A DNA stretch of 60,000 bases. Source: Gnetum montanum (taxonomy: Eukaryota > Streptophyta > Gnetopsida > Gnetales > Gnetaceae). The stretch is from assembly GCA_015680685.1 (NCBI GenBank), contig MNCI01011925.1:690062-750061 (forward strand). Reading direction: 5' to 3'. The notes under the pieces were generated by a model that was not told the DNA's origin, made no database searches, and was given only the letters and a program-made list of their open reading frames with translations. A program made the translations under genes and the position numbers. Below, piece by piece: positions 22,281 to 34,412 of this stretch (its first letter is position 1; each line of letters starts with the position of its first letter).

Positions 22281-24531
22281 TATTAATGTCAACCTCAACC
22301 ATGCTAGGCATGGGGCCATGAATTATTAGTCCAATCACTAGGGTATGATCTCATGATTTAAATAAGGGTAGTGTTAGTGAGAGATACCATGCAACCTTTA
22401 AATTATTATCACTTATCAACAATTACTAGTTTCCATCAAGTTTACTCTTTATTTTTTTAGGCTCCCTCTTAGTTTGTTGACCATGTTGCCTTGTTCTAAT
22501 TTTAATCTAGATTAATCTCCATGTGTCCCAAGGCCCTAAGAAACATCATAAGCATAGAAATTTAATCTAACTCATTTAGGAAAACCTAAAATCATCTACA
22601 ATGCTATCATACCAGCACTTCCACCCCTCTATATCTCCATTCCTTTCCAAATTCTACCTTTAACAAAACTGCATTTCAAAATTTTAAGTTCTAGGGTCAA
22701 AGAAACATTAACATTAAAGTGGAATTTGGTTGTCACTTAGCTTTAGATAAATCCATCATTGTGTTGGTGCTAGTATGGAAACTACAACTTGTTTAGGTTT
22801 TTGTCCATGATTGCATTAATAATTCTCAATTTTGATGGGAGAGAATAAGGTACAAATTTTGATATCAATTTTAGTTGTTATTGGTTAATTTTTCAATTGC
22901 ATATTATGGAAATTTTTTATGAAATTAAAATTCCATTCAAAGATGTTTTATTAATGTATTCAAATTCATTATTTTTCCTCTGCTCATTAGAACATTGTAA
23001 CATTTTGTGAAGCAGGTTTCAAGGTTTGATTACATTTTAATTTTGATGTTTTTATTGGCATTTGCAATCCATCCTTATCATAGTTATTATGTATCATGAA
23101 TTTGAAATTTTTTTATTTGAATATTTATTGATTAATATATAGTGTAAACTATTAGATTTATGATGTCTTACACCATAAGGATTCAAACTTGGACTTGGTC
23201 ACTATTCTATTCTAGTTTCATATTTGTTGATTCATCTAGATCCTAGGAATAAATCAGATCCCTAAAATTCCCTATAGTGTAATACATTTGAAACTTTTGT
23301 ATTATGACATTAAAACTATTCAATTCAATCATAGTTATGAAATAGTAACTACTGGGTGGTGGAGGTAATGACTGAAGAAGGTGGAGAACGTCATGTGAAT
23401 TCATGGTGGGTACGTTACAGGCATTTTGGGAATAATTGACACTAGACATGGTGGTGGTTGCATAGACGAGTAGCTATAAATAAGGGAGATGAGCTAACAT
23501 TGAGGAGTGTTGGGCATGGAGCTCCCCAACAACTGAGGCAAAAGCCTCCTCTCTCTCCCCAAAAGTAGATGCATGATAGGCAATGATAGGTGGCCTCTTT
23601 CCTTCCTAGTAAACTAGTCATGGGTGGGAGGGGCTGTAATGGTGACAACACCAAGTGGCCAATGCACAACCTTCAATAGAATTGTTAGGTGATGGTAGAA
23701 AACAACACAGTAGCAAGTTGCAACAACGTGATCCACAACAACTGCAATGAATGATGAAGTGGTGGCAGGTTGCAGTAGCATGACGTACAACAACTACAGC
23801 AAACAATGGTAGATGTGTTTACACACATCAGTGGGCACCACTGACAAGTTTTCCTAGCAGTACACTACACACAAACAATGATGGCGTAGCAGCATACACT
23901 ACAATGATGTTAGTTGCATGTTAGAAGCAATAGGGAGCATTAGGTTCTATTTTTCTTCTTCTAGTGGTGTTACTATTGTGCATCTCTCAATAGTAACATG
24001 TAGTAGACAATGCAGTGCATGTGCACAGTAAGGGCTGTGACGACAACACCACTAGGTGGTGTGCACGCAACGTCAAACAATGGTAGTACATGTGATGGTA
24101 GCAGCGTGTGAGAGGCCTCCTTCTATGCCTACAATGGTAGATAGCACCACAATAATAAACACATCAACTATCTAGCTAGCAATAGTAGAATAGATCTCTC
24201 TCTCTCCCTCTTCAGTGGTGGCCATAGTTTTCCTACCTGACAGTGAGCACATTACAGTAGCTACACTAATGACAACAGCAAGAGACTAGGGACAATTTTA
24301 AATTTACTAATTACTTACTATATTTTCACAAAGTCTTAGAATTCAAGATAGTTATTCAATTCAAGTCTTCCCACTTTTCAGTTTAATTCACTATTTTAAA
24401 ATGTCACATAGCCCTCTTCAATTGAGACTATTCTTTGGTTTCCATACCCATACAAGAGATGCCTTAGGCAATAGTCTCTTAAACGAGTTTTTTTCCTAAG
24501 TGTTGGTGCATCTAAAATTTATGCATCAACA
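22281..24531 (+). mobile_element. Solo LTR G, divergent F1 subfamily
   Basis: It starts TATTAATGTCAACC (mutated TGTTGATGTCAACC) and ends CATCAACA. It is flanked by a perfect ACATC duplication (22276-22280 and 24532-24536). The first 60 bp and the last 1.2 kb match F1 LTRs, including a TATA box at 23475-23482. The middle, about 22340-23330, is unrelated to LTRs A-F and lacks the short ORF. Confidence 0.85.
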
Positions 24532-26573
24532 ACATCACCCATGAATAGGCCTTATCCTTTCATGATGAGAACGTAATTGAGCATAAACTAAAACTAAATT
24601 CAAGTAACAATTCTTATTAATTATTGAGATTATGCCCCCTTTCAAACTCCCTCATTAATCATGTCCAACACTGGAAGAGGTTTTTCTGTGTCATGTGTCT
24701 ATTTATTTTCCTATGTCTACAATTGTGCTTTTATATTCATTCATAGCTTTTCAAAACCCTCACATCATTGTCATTCACCTTTGCATCATCCTCATCTCTT
24801 ACTCTTAGTTGGAGTTAGCTGAGCCTGAGACTAGGTTTTGGAATGTGAGCCTGTATATGCTTGATTCCTCTTTAGTGGAAATCTTGTCTTTCTTGTTGCC
24901 ACTATTATCTAGGTAGGGTTTTCACATTTCATTTTGTTTCTTACACTTATTTTATCTATGTTCGTAAGCTTTGGGAAAAATAGAGAAAAATGGTGGAAGA
25001 GTAAGAAAAGTTGTTGTTGTTTGTTGAAGTGTTGTTACTAATTCTTTTTTAGAAGGTGAAAAGTTCATGATTGTTTTCCTTCTATGAACCTCTTTAACTA
25101 AAATTTGAACATTTGGCTTAACATGCAATGATCGTAACTCATGGTTATAGCCTACATTTTGTACATAAACATACTTCTACATAGTATCCACATGGAAATT
25201 AGTAAGATGTAAGTAATTCATTTTGAACCCTATTTGTTGGATGTGAGGGAAACAAGGCATTGTGCCTAATCATAGATATTGCATTAGTGAGTTTCGTTTT
25301 ATATGCAAATTCAAATAATATGCCAATGTTTCATGCTAAAAACTGATTTCCATGATGTTAGTATTTGTTTGGATGCTTGGCCAATGCATTTATTCAATGT
25401 CCTAATGAACACTAAGTGAAAAATGCAATTTGCAAGCAATATTGTATAAAAAAATGGCTGCCTACAACAAATAGAAGGGCAGATGGAAGAGGATTGAAGA
25501 GGATGTTGGGTTTGCCTTGGGGATGAAATAGGAGGGAAATGCAACTTAAGATAGAGAGGAATTTGTAGGATTGTTTTGATTCATTCGCTACAGGCTAAGA
25601 AGCTTTCAGAGGATGAAGGAGCTAACTATGATAAAGTTGTAGTAGGCTTTGGTAGCTTAGATGTTTGCAAATGTGTTAGTTGTTGTAAAATGATTTAAAA
25701 ATAATGCCTGACCTTTTTTCTCACATTTTAACTCTTTAATTACTCACTCTTAAAAATATTAGTATATAACATATTTTAACGGTTGTTTTCTATGTTTAAA
25801 AAAATAAAAAAAATAAAAAAATAAGAAAATATAAATAATAAATAATAAATAATAAGCTTTCTTACTTGATTTGAAAATAAAATCTATGATTTTATGCAAA
25901 AATGCTATGATTCTCTTGTATCTTTACTTGGACAGTGGCAACGTGGCCATTTCCTCTTTTTCCTGTAAAAGAAGAAGAAACATATAAAGGAATGTGTGAA
26001 ATGAAAAGAGATAAAAAAGGAGAGCCATAAAAGAAATCAATCACCAAGCAAAGAAAAAAGAAGGCTTATTTTTTCCTTCCCTTCTCCATTATTTGCTCTT
26101 CTTTGGTTCCATTCTCATTATTTTCCCCATCCTATACCCCTCTTTTCAATATTAGTGTTGTCATTGCTATGTGCAACTCACTACTTGGTTTTATTATTTG
26201 CAACTTATTGTTGTGCTTGGTGTTATTATCTACAACTTATTGTTGTGGGATATTTGTTTTTGTTGCTACTAATAGTCCTTGTTGTCTACAAGCTTTCAAT
26301 CTACTTATTGTTGCTGCTATGTACTACCACCATGGCTACTTGCACTTAGTAATGAATCTGTCAAGTTCTTTTATTTTCAAATCTAATGTTTTTTAAAATT
26401 ATTGGTCATGTTCCTTTCAAATATAATGTTCTTTTAAATTATCGGTCATGTTCCTTTCTCCCCAAGACAATTCCCAAGATAGTTGTGCCCATAAACAAGG
26501 CACCCTAGGCAACAACCTTGTAAAATCATGTTGTGTCAAGTGTTGTGCATTAATTTGCATTGGGGCATCAACA
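24532..26573 (+). other. Region ending in a divergent LTR 3' end (LTR H candidate)
   Basis: The last part, about 26460-26573, has the same layout as F1 LTR ends, with GGCACCCTAGGCAACAACCT and a terminal CATCAACA at 26566-26573. A TATA-like ACATATAAAGG lies at 25980. I cannot find its 5' end or a target duplication, so its extent is unknown. The open stretches at 26103-26396 and 25311-25544 are unsupported. Confidence 0.35.
25798..25857. repeat. AAT-rich low-complexity tract
   Basis: Poly-A with T interruptions, passing into repeated AAT units. Confidence 0.8.
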
Positions 26574-27141
26574 TGGGTCCAATAAAATAAGAGCTATTTA
26601 GCACCTCAAGCACCCTTACTTCTTTCAATGCATTTTATTATCATAATTAATAAATGACATAATCCAAATTTATCAAAAGATGTAAAATATGATAATGAAG
26701 AATATTTATATAAGAGAGTATAAGTTGTTGACTAGTTAGTTAGGTTGCATAGCTTTATATTCATCGGTCTTTGGTTCAAAGACCAACACACCCCTATGCA
26801 CTTGGCCAATGTATAAAAGATCATCATTGAAGTCATAGTGGGCAATGTATAAAGGAGGAAGTCATAGTTCTTACCTCGAGATGAGCAAAAGCCTAACTTG
26901 TCTCGAGAGGGTTGGTAGATGAATGAAAGCCTAACCTCTTTAAGTGGTTGTGCCCAAGCTTACATTTAATTGTAGAAACAAGCACCTTACCATCACTCCT
27001 TATATTGAACAATATATATCATAACAAAAATAAAAATAAACTTTGAGAATCATAGAATTTATATGTTGATGCTAAAAATAATTAAGTAATGGCAAATGTG
27101 CATATTTTTATCAAACCATAATTAAATAGCAAAAGTGCATT
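26574..27141 (+). other. Intervening sequence with a tRNA-like promoter pair
   Basis: I see no gene in this stretch. TAGTTAGTTAGGT (26733-26745) and GGTTCAAAGACC (26773-26784) resemble A and B boxes of a tRNA-derived SINE, but I see no repeat partner in the window. Confidence 0.35.
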
Positions 27142-27428
27142 CTCTTTTTTTTTCTTAGCACACTAGCAAACTTACAACTTGTTAACCAAAGGATAAGGCT
27201 ACACCCCTAAGTGCTGCAAATGTATACTTAAACCACCTTTACTACTGACTTCAACTACAATGCTAGAGGATCCATCATGTAATGAAGTCAAAGCTAAGCA
27301 ATGGTGATTTACATGTTAAAAAATGCTAAACAACAGATGCTAAGTGGTGGCTAGCATCCCTAGTTGGTTGATAATGTACTCAGTAGAAATATAAGAAATA
27401 AAAGCAAAAAATGGTTCACTTTAAAATT
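27142..27428 (+). repeat. Left flank of F1 locus, copy 2
   Basis: Homologous to 1-287 and again ending at an F1 LTR start. This shows that the two LTR clusters are copies of one locus. Confidence 0.75.
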
Positions 27429-28594
27429 TGTTGATGTTAACCTTGCCCATGCTAGGCATGGGGCCACGATTTACTAGTCTAATCACTAGGAAACATGAAT
27501 CATGAACTACATTTATATGAAGCCCAACTTAAGCTATCTACACTTACATTGTAGAAACCAAGGTAGGGATTAAAAAGAAAAAATTAAAAAAAAAAACTAT
27601 GGTTCCTCAGTATTATAATAATAATATTTCAACAGATATATAGTCAAACATCATACATAGTTTGATGATACGTATACTTTGCTAACATGACATAATAGAA
27701 GGATTAGTCAAGTATACAAAGATGTCATATTAGTATATCTTTTAGGATCAGACTTGTATCCTTCACATCATAAACTGCTCCATGTAAACAATGCCTCATT
27801 GATACCATGCTTAAAGTGTAGCTCTAACTAGAACTTGAGTAATGGGATATGCCCAAACATCAAAGATGTTGATAAGAGATCTTGAACTAATTTTAAATTT
27901 CCTTTTACAAATATGTTTTTTCTTAAATTCATAATTTAATGTTATCTACTGAATAAATATGCTACCACTTTTATGGTTTCGTGCTCTTATCCTTAAAACT
28001 AACACTTTAATTTATAATGAGGTTATCTATAACACATGGTTGCTATGGATTAGAAGAAGTCTTTATCCTTTTATGGTTTGCTTAAATAAAAATAACTAGA
28101 TTAATATTATTACTTACATTTAGATATTTTCCTAACTTTTATTATTTTCTATCAATTCCTTTAATAAACATTTTAATATGCACAATCTTTTATCTTCTTA
28201 GTACAACTAGAGCTTTCCCCTTAATTCATTTAAAACTTAACTCAAATAAAGATGGAAAAATTCAAAAATATATACATATAAATTAAAAAGTGATACAAAT
28301 CATAAAATAAAATCTATTATATATAGTTTTTTTAATATCATATAACTTTTTTTATCTTTTATATTAAATTTTAAATTATTTAATTATAGTCTATTTTCTC
28401 CTTATAATTACTTCATCTATTGATTTAAAAAATCTTTACATTTTATATGATTTTAGGAAACATCAATATAAAGTTATCAAATTTGAGAGGGTCCACCATA
28501 ATGAAATTTTGTTATCAATCAAATTTTATTACTGTTATTAAATTTTTATGGTTTTTTTCTTTTTTATTAGATTTCCTTTATGAATTCATTGTAA

Positions 28595-28795
28595 GTGAAG
28601 AATCAGAGCAAATATTTAGAGACAATGAGTAATGATGATAGGATGAAGATTCTAGATCATGATGTAGACACCATGGCCATGCTTTTTGAGTGTAGTGGCA
28701 ACCTTCAAAAATATGCTTTGCTAGCAATGTTTTCTTCGGTTTCTTTCAGCAAAGACGTTGTTGAAGGTAAAGACAACAAGATAAACCTGAATTGA
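28595..28795 (+). CDS. LTR ORF, copy in solo LTR E
   Basis: Sixty-six codons from GTG to KINLN-stop, closest to the LTR C copy (SKYLETMSNDD, MLFEC). The ATG present in LTR C is kept but followed by TAA at codon 5. An overlapping frame here (EFIVSEESEQIFRDNE) is not conserved in other copies. Confidence 0.38.
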   Translation: MKNQSKYLETMSNDDRMKILDHDVDTMAMLFECSGNLQKYALLAMFSSVSFSKDVVEGKDNKINLN

Positions 28796-29719
28796 GAGTA
28801 GGTAGAGGTGACATTGTTGTAGTTACATCAACTATGATGGCAATCATGATGGAGAGTGATGGGCAGGCATTACATGGGACATGGTTATAGTAAACAATGT
28901 AGTGGTGGTCATAGCAAGAGTTACATAACGTCCTAAGTGATGGGCATTCAAAGTAGGTGGGTGGTGCAATCATGTAGAAGGTGATAACAACCATTATAAA
29001 AATGAAGGAACAGTAGCAGGCAAGGATTATCCAAGAGCCTCCCCTCTCACTCTCAGCACCAATTGAGGTATTGATGGGCACTAAGCGAGGGTAAGAAGAC
29101 CATCTATCGAGCCTCCCCTTCCCCAAGAGCAACTAGGATCATCAATCTTCCCTCCCCCAATCAACAAAAGGGGAGCCTTTTAGCCAATAGTCAATGGGTG
29201 ATCACTAGTAGATGCATGGTAGACAATAGTAGTAGCAAGCATGGGTGTTGGTAGCATTGGCTCTGAATGATGCATGGCAGCGGACTAGTAGTAGGCGTGA
29301 GCATCAGTAGTAGTGGCGATGTAGGGTTCCTGTCAACAGCAAGCACACAATAGGAAGTAGATGCATCAACTATCCATCAGCAGGGCCAATGAGGAAACCA
29401 GCAGATGATGGTTCCTTTTTCTTTTACATAGAAATAAGTAGCCTTCTCTCTCTCTCTATTCATAGCAAACATGCACAACAAATGGTGGTAGTTACTACTG
29501 CATGTTGGAGACACGTCTGTAACAAATAGAGTGGATAGCAATGGCATATGTCTCTCTCCTTCCTTCCTAGCAAGTGGCGGTAGATAGCACTGCGAACTGC
29601 ATCAACACGTGGCATGCATGTAGCATCAGACTATAGCAGACATTGTAGCGACATTATTCACGCATCAAAAGTGGCAAGGCTTGTAAGGTTCTATTTCTCT
29701 CTTCCTGCTAGTGTTACTA

Positions 29720-30934
29720 TGTTACGATCAAAAACACCAATGGTTGGAACACCAAGAGGTTACTAGGTGAATAGTTTAACCCCGGATCTGTGCGAGGGCC
29801 ATGCTAGAGAGAAATGGATGTGGGGTGCCTTGAACACTCTAGTTGATTAGACAGGCACTTAATTGGTGTATCTTGATCTTTTGGAAATGTTGGTTTTGGA
29901 AGTGAGACATGTTAAGTAAATCGACAATCAATAAATGCAAAGTAGTGGAAATAGTGCAAAACAACGATGATAGTAAGCAAATAGCAAAATAGAATTGGGT
30001 GAGAAAGTGCACCACCCCAAAGTCGCGAGCTTGATCCTTTGCTTTGTTAAAAGGTGTACAACAAAACACGCAACACAGAAGAGGCATAGCTTACACGAAG
30101 CAGTATAGTCATAAATCTCTGAACTGTTGAGCCAACCAGCAAACTCAATGCCAACCAGGGTGCTAAACATTGCTAACTATGCTCTTTGAAAGCCAACTTG
30201 AAAGCCAATCACTACTCAAGCCTTCAGACTTGCTAAATTCATTTTTGGAACATTTCTGTCATTTCTGCATCGTCGCTACGCTGTGCTATCATGCTAGCAT
30301 AGTGTAGTAGCTAGTGTATGAAGCTTCCTTATTCAATTGGCCATTTTTTACCAAGAAACCTTACTTTAGGCATGAGGGCTAAGTGGGACAACCAGTTTTG
30401 GAGGCTAAGGCATTACCAAGTGCAATCTTCTTATAGGAGCCACTTGGCAAAGGGGGGCCTTCGTGCGCTTTGTCCCTACTACACTGCATAGTGTAGCATC
30501 CTATGTTGGTGGAGAAAGTTTTCTTGACTATTGCAACATGGGAAAATGTTTTTGAAGATCAAATTATCATCAACTTACATCTTGGACACTTGATTGATCT
30601 CTTCGAGGCTTGCTACACTACGCAGCATAGCGTAGCATAGCAGACTTTTATGATAGAAAACTTGTCGAACTGTTTTACTCATCCCGAACACTTTCGACAA
30701 CTCCTACAATGGTCTTTGGGTAGACTACCAGCGGGTTAATTGTCCAATTAGGTAGGCTGGAGAGTTCAGCAGGCCTATCAGCGCTGGAGGTAGAAAACTT
30801 GCCGAACTGTACAATTTATCCTTGGTGCCTACATCGTTCTGTCGACCCATCACGATGCTGCACTTATGGAAATCCTTGCCCAAATTCCAAGACTTTGCTG
30901 AAACATGAGGGTCCTAAAATTTTATGGTGTTTCA
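29720..30934. mobile_element. Solo LTR of another family, nested in LTR E
   Basis: The insertion is absent from LTR C at the matching site. TGTTACG...GTTTCA is flanked by TACTA (29715-29719) and TACTC (30935-30939), a 4/5 target duplication. It is 1215 bp, with no coding frame of note. Three palindromes built on CTAC(G/A)CT(A/G)TGC lie at about 30270-30310, 30475-30500 and 30608-30640. Orientation is not clear. Confidence 0.7.
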
Positions 30935-31622
30935 TACTCCTGCATGTCTCTTAGCAACAATAAGCAGTATATAGTGTGGTGCATGTGCACGGTAGGGGCT
31001 ATGACTGTGGCACCATCAAGTGGCATGCATGCAACGTTAGATGATGATAGTATCCATGACTACGACACCATCAAGTGGCATGCATGAAAAGTTAGATGAT
31101 GATAGTATATGTAATAGTGGCAACGTGTAGGGGTTTCCCTCTCTATCTCTCTCTCTCTCCCCACAGCAACCAAAACTATTATAGCAGCGACAACACATCC
31201 CTATGCATAGCAAGGGTTTTCGTCCTTGTTGTGACAAGGGTACTTTGTCGAGTAGCAACCGCGAACTATAGCAATTCGTGGCAAAACAAGTCTATTTTTA
31301 TCTCCCTCTCTCGGTGACTATGAGTAGTGTTGATTGTGGTAATGTTTATGACAACAAGACGACACGAACTGATTGCAACAACAAGGACCAGGGAAAATTT
31401 ATTTATTTATAGTTAAGTATTGTATTTTCATGAAATCTTGAATTTCAAAGATAATTACTCTAATTCTCCAATTTTTCAGTTTAATTTATTGAAACATTAC
31501 ATAGCCCTCTCAAGCTGAGAATATTTCTAGGTTTCTGTACCCATATGGAAGGCATCATAGGCAATAGTCTCTTAAAATGAGTTTTTCTCAATGTTGGTGC
31601 ATCCAAAATTTATGCATTAACA

Positions 31623-31734
31623 AAAATAAAATAAAATGAAGCACATCTTGGCAATATAATAATAAAATAAATATAATTCTTTCCAACACATTATTCTTAA
31701 CATTGAATACCATTCAAGAATTCAAGATGAACAT
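31623..31734 (+). other. Right flank spacer, copy 2
   Basis: Matches 19181-19289. Confidence 0.65.
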
Positions 31735-33327
31735 AATATGTGCAATCTTTTATCTACTTAGTAAAGCTAGAGCTTTCCCCTTAATTCATTTAAACTTAAC
31801 TCAAATAAAGATGGAAAAATTCNNNNNATATAACTAAAATTAAAATTTTAAATTTTTTAAATCTTTTATATTAAATTTTAAATTATCTAATTTTATTTTA
31901 TTTTCTCCTTATAATTACTTAATCTATTGATTTAAAAAATTATTACATTTTATAGGATTTTATGAAACATCAATATGAAGTTATCAGATTTGAGAGGGTC
32001 CACCATAATGAAATTTTTCTATTAAACAAATTTTATTATCGTTATCAATTTTTTTTCTTTTTTATTAAATATCCTTTATGAAATCGTTGTTGGTGAAGAA
32101 TTCGAGCAAATATTTGAAGGTAATGAGTATTGGCAATATGATGAAGATTATGGATTGTGATTCAAATGCCATGGCCATGCTTCTTGAGTGCTATGGCAAC
32201 ATGCAAAAGGATGCTTTGTTGGTAATGTTTTCTTCGATTTTTTTTAGCAAAGATGCTACTGAAGGCAAAGATAGCTAGATAGACCTAGATTAAAGGCAAG
32301 TAGAGGTGACTATAGTTATGTCAACTGTGATGGCAGTCATGATGGGAAGTGATGGGCAAGCATTACATGGGATGTGGTTGCAGTAACCAACATAGTGGTG
32401 GTCATGGCAGGATTTAGATAATGTCCTAGGTGATGGCCATTCAAAGTAGGTGGGTGGCACAATCATGCACGTGGTGATGATAGCAACTATAAAAATGGAG
32501 GAATAGTATCAAGTAAGGATTATCTAGGATGTTGACAGACATTGGGTGGTAGTAGGAAAACCATCTATTGAGCCTCTCCTTCAACAAGAGCAACCAGGGT
32601 CATCGATCTTCCATCTCCTAATTAGTAGAAGGGGAACCTCTCAGCCAACAATTAGTGGGTGATCATTGGTAGATGCACGGTAGTGGATAATAGTGGTAGG
32701 CACAAGCATTGGTAGTAGTGGTTCAGAACGATGCACAACAATGGACTGGTAGTATGCACAAGTGTTAGCAGCAACGGCAATGTGGGGTTCTTGTTAGTGG
32801 CAAGCATGCAACATGAAGCAGACACATTGACTATTCGTCAGTAAGGCTGGCCAAGTAACTAGTAGATGATAGTTCCTTTTTCCTTCACATAGTAGCAGGT
32901 AGCCTTGTCTCTCTCTGTGCACAATAGACACATGCAACAAATGAAGATAGTTACTACTATGCATTGGAGATGCATATACAACATATAGAGTGGATAGTAG
33001 TGGCATCTTTCTCTCTCCTACCTTCCCAATAGGTGACAAAAAACAAAACTAGGAACTATGCCACCAAGTGACATGTGCACAATGTTAGACTATAGTAAAC
33101 ATTGTGGTGGCATCAGCTGTGCATCAAAAATGGTGGGGTATGTAAGGTTTTGTTTCTCTTTTCCCACCAACATTACTATTGCATGTCTCTCAGCAGTAAC
33201 ACATAGTAGATAGCACAATGCATGTGCACGACAAGGGTTATGACTATAGCACCACCAAGTGGCATGCACGTAGCATTAGATGGCAATAGTATACATAATG
33301 ATGGTAGCATGCAGGGGTCTCCCTCTC

Positions 33328-33366
<39 letters not shown>

Positions 33367-33682
33367 ATGGCAGCTATAACTGCTACAGTAGCAGTAGCAC
33401 ATCCCTGTGTGCACAGCAAGGGTTTTCGTCCTTACTATTGCGAGGGTACTCCATTGGACAACAACTATGAATGGAAATAGTTGGCAGCAAAATAGGTCTC
33501 TCTCTATCTCCCTCTCTTGGTGGCTGTGAGCAATGTCAGTTGTAGTAGGATTTGTGATGACAAGATAACACAAACGGATGACAACAGTGGGGATCAGGGA
33601 AAACTTAAATTTTTTTATTAACTATTGTATTTTCATGAAGTCTTGAATTTCAAAGACAGTTACTCACAATTTCCAATTTTCT
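31735..33682 (+). repeat. Truncated F1 LTR F (duplicate of D)
   Basis: The end points match LTR D. The TATA box is at 32488-32495 and a CT run at 33321-33365. A 5-N gap at 31823-31827 stands for roughly 75-80 bp present in LTRs A and D. Confidence 0.8.
32078..32278 (+). CDS. LTR ORF, copy in truncated LTR F (ATG intact)
   Basis: Sixty-six codons starting MKSLLVKNSSKYL and ending GKDS-stop. With LTR C it is one of two copies with a full ATG-initiated frame. Function unknown. Confidence 0.4.
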   Translation: MKSLLVKNSSKYLKVMSIGNMMKIMDCDSNAMAMLLECYGNMQKDALLVMFSSIFFSKDATEGKDS

Positions 33683-34321
33683 GTTATTAGTCGCATTAAA
33701 TAATCCACCCATCAAGTAAAGCAAGTGTGTTGGTCACTGGCTGCATCTTTTAGTGTCTAAGTTAGTGACTATTAATTTGAATATGCAGGTGTTAGTTATA
33801 GTATGTGTATCTATTTGTGATTGCTTTATTGACAAATTGATATAAATGCCATATTTCTCCAAGGGATGTACATATAAACTAAACTTTTGTTTCTAGGATA
33901 TAAAGATCTATTGGACATATACAACACTCATCTTATTGAAATTAATTATAGCTTCAATGGAATGGTTAAGAACCATTAGATGCATTTCTTGAAAAATCCC
34001 AAAAACAATGAGATGTTAACCTAGTGGTAAGACTTTTGATTTGAAAATTTCAATTCATGGATTCGATTCTGGTGAATAATGTTTTAATTAGGCTATATAT
34101 CTTGGAGTGTACCTATATTGCAATTATTTTAGGATTTCAACACCCCCAAAAATCTGACTTTATAGCAAGTTAAAAAGGTATTAAATACTTTTCAATTTAA
34201 CAAACTAAAATATAAATGATATAAATTTTGTAGTTGGTACAGTAGCTAAATTTAATATTCACAAATGAGAGGGCTTCGTTGAACATTTAATAACTTTACA
34301 AGTTGCATCGACTTTGGTCGT
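33683..34321 (+). repeat. Right flank, copy 2
   Basis: Matches 21340-21985. A-box-like TTAACCTAGTGGTAAG near 34016-34030 and B-box-like GATTCGATTC at 34060-34069 repeat the SINE candidate. The match stops after GACTTTGG, where element X begins. Confidence 0.7.
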
Positions 34322-34332
34322 TCATGAGTCGC

Positions 34333-34386
34333 GATATCGGGGCCGCGATATTAGATCCTGCCATGCAATATCAGACATCCGATATC
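34333..34386 (+). promoter_or_regulatory. Phased GATATC palindrome array in U3 of X
   Basis: Cores are at 34333, 34347 (GATATT), 34367 (AATATC) and 34381, with spacing of 14, 20 and 14 bp. The last core ends 18 bp before TATA. Confidence 0.6.
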
Positions 34387-34404
34387 GGGACATGTCTTAT
34401 TTCC

Positions 34405-34412
34405 TATAAATA
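34405..34412 (+). promoter_or_regulatory. TATA box of element X LTR
   Basis: TATAAATA in CCTATAAATAAGAGG. Y and the solo LTR have the same block. Confidence 0.65.

Larger units (their letters stand above)
27429..31622 (+). mobile_element. Solo LTR E of F1 (with a nested solo LTR)
   Basis: TGTTGATG to CATTAACA, about 2.97 kb once the insertion at 29720-30934 and one copy of its target duplication are removed. It has no internal body. The left flank equals that of LTR A and the right flank equals that of LTR C. Flanking bases are AAATT (27424-27428) and AAAAT (31623-31627). Variants match LTR A up to about 28310 and LTR C from about 28330, as expected of LTR-LTR recombination. The TATA box is at 28995-29002. 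Confidence 0.88.

Noticed and set aside
26103-26396. Hydrophobic 97-codon frame resembling a membrane protein
   Set aside because: Low-complexity T-rich sequence downstream of a TATA-like site in an LTR-like region; no partner copy keeps it.
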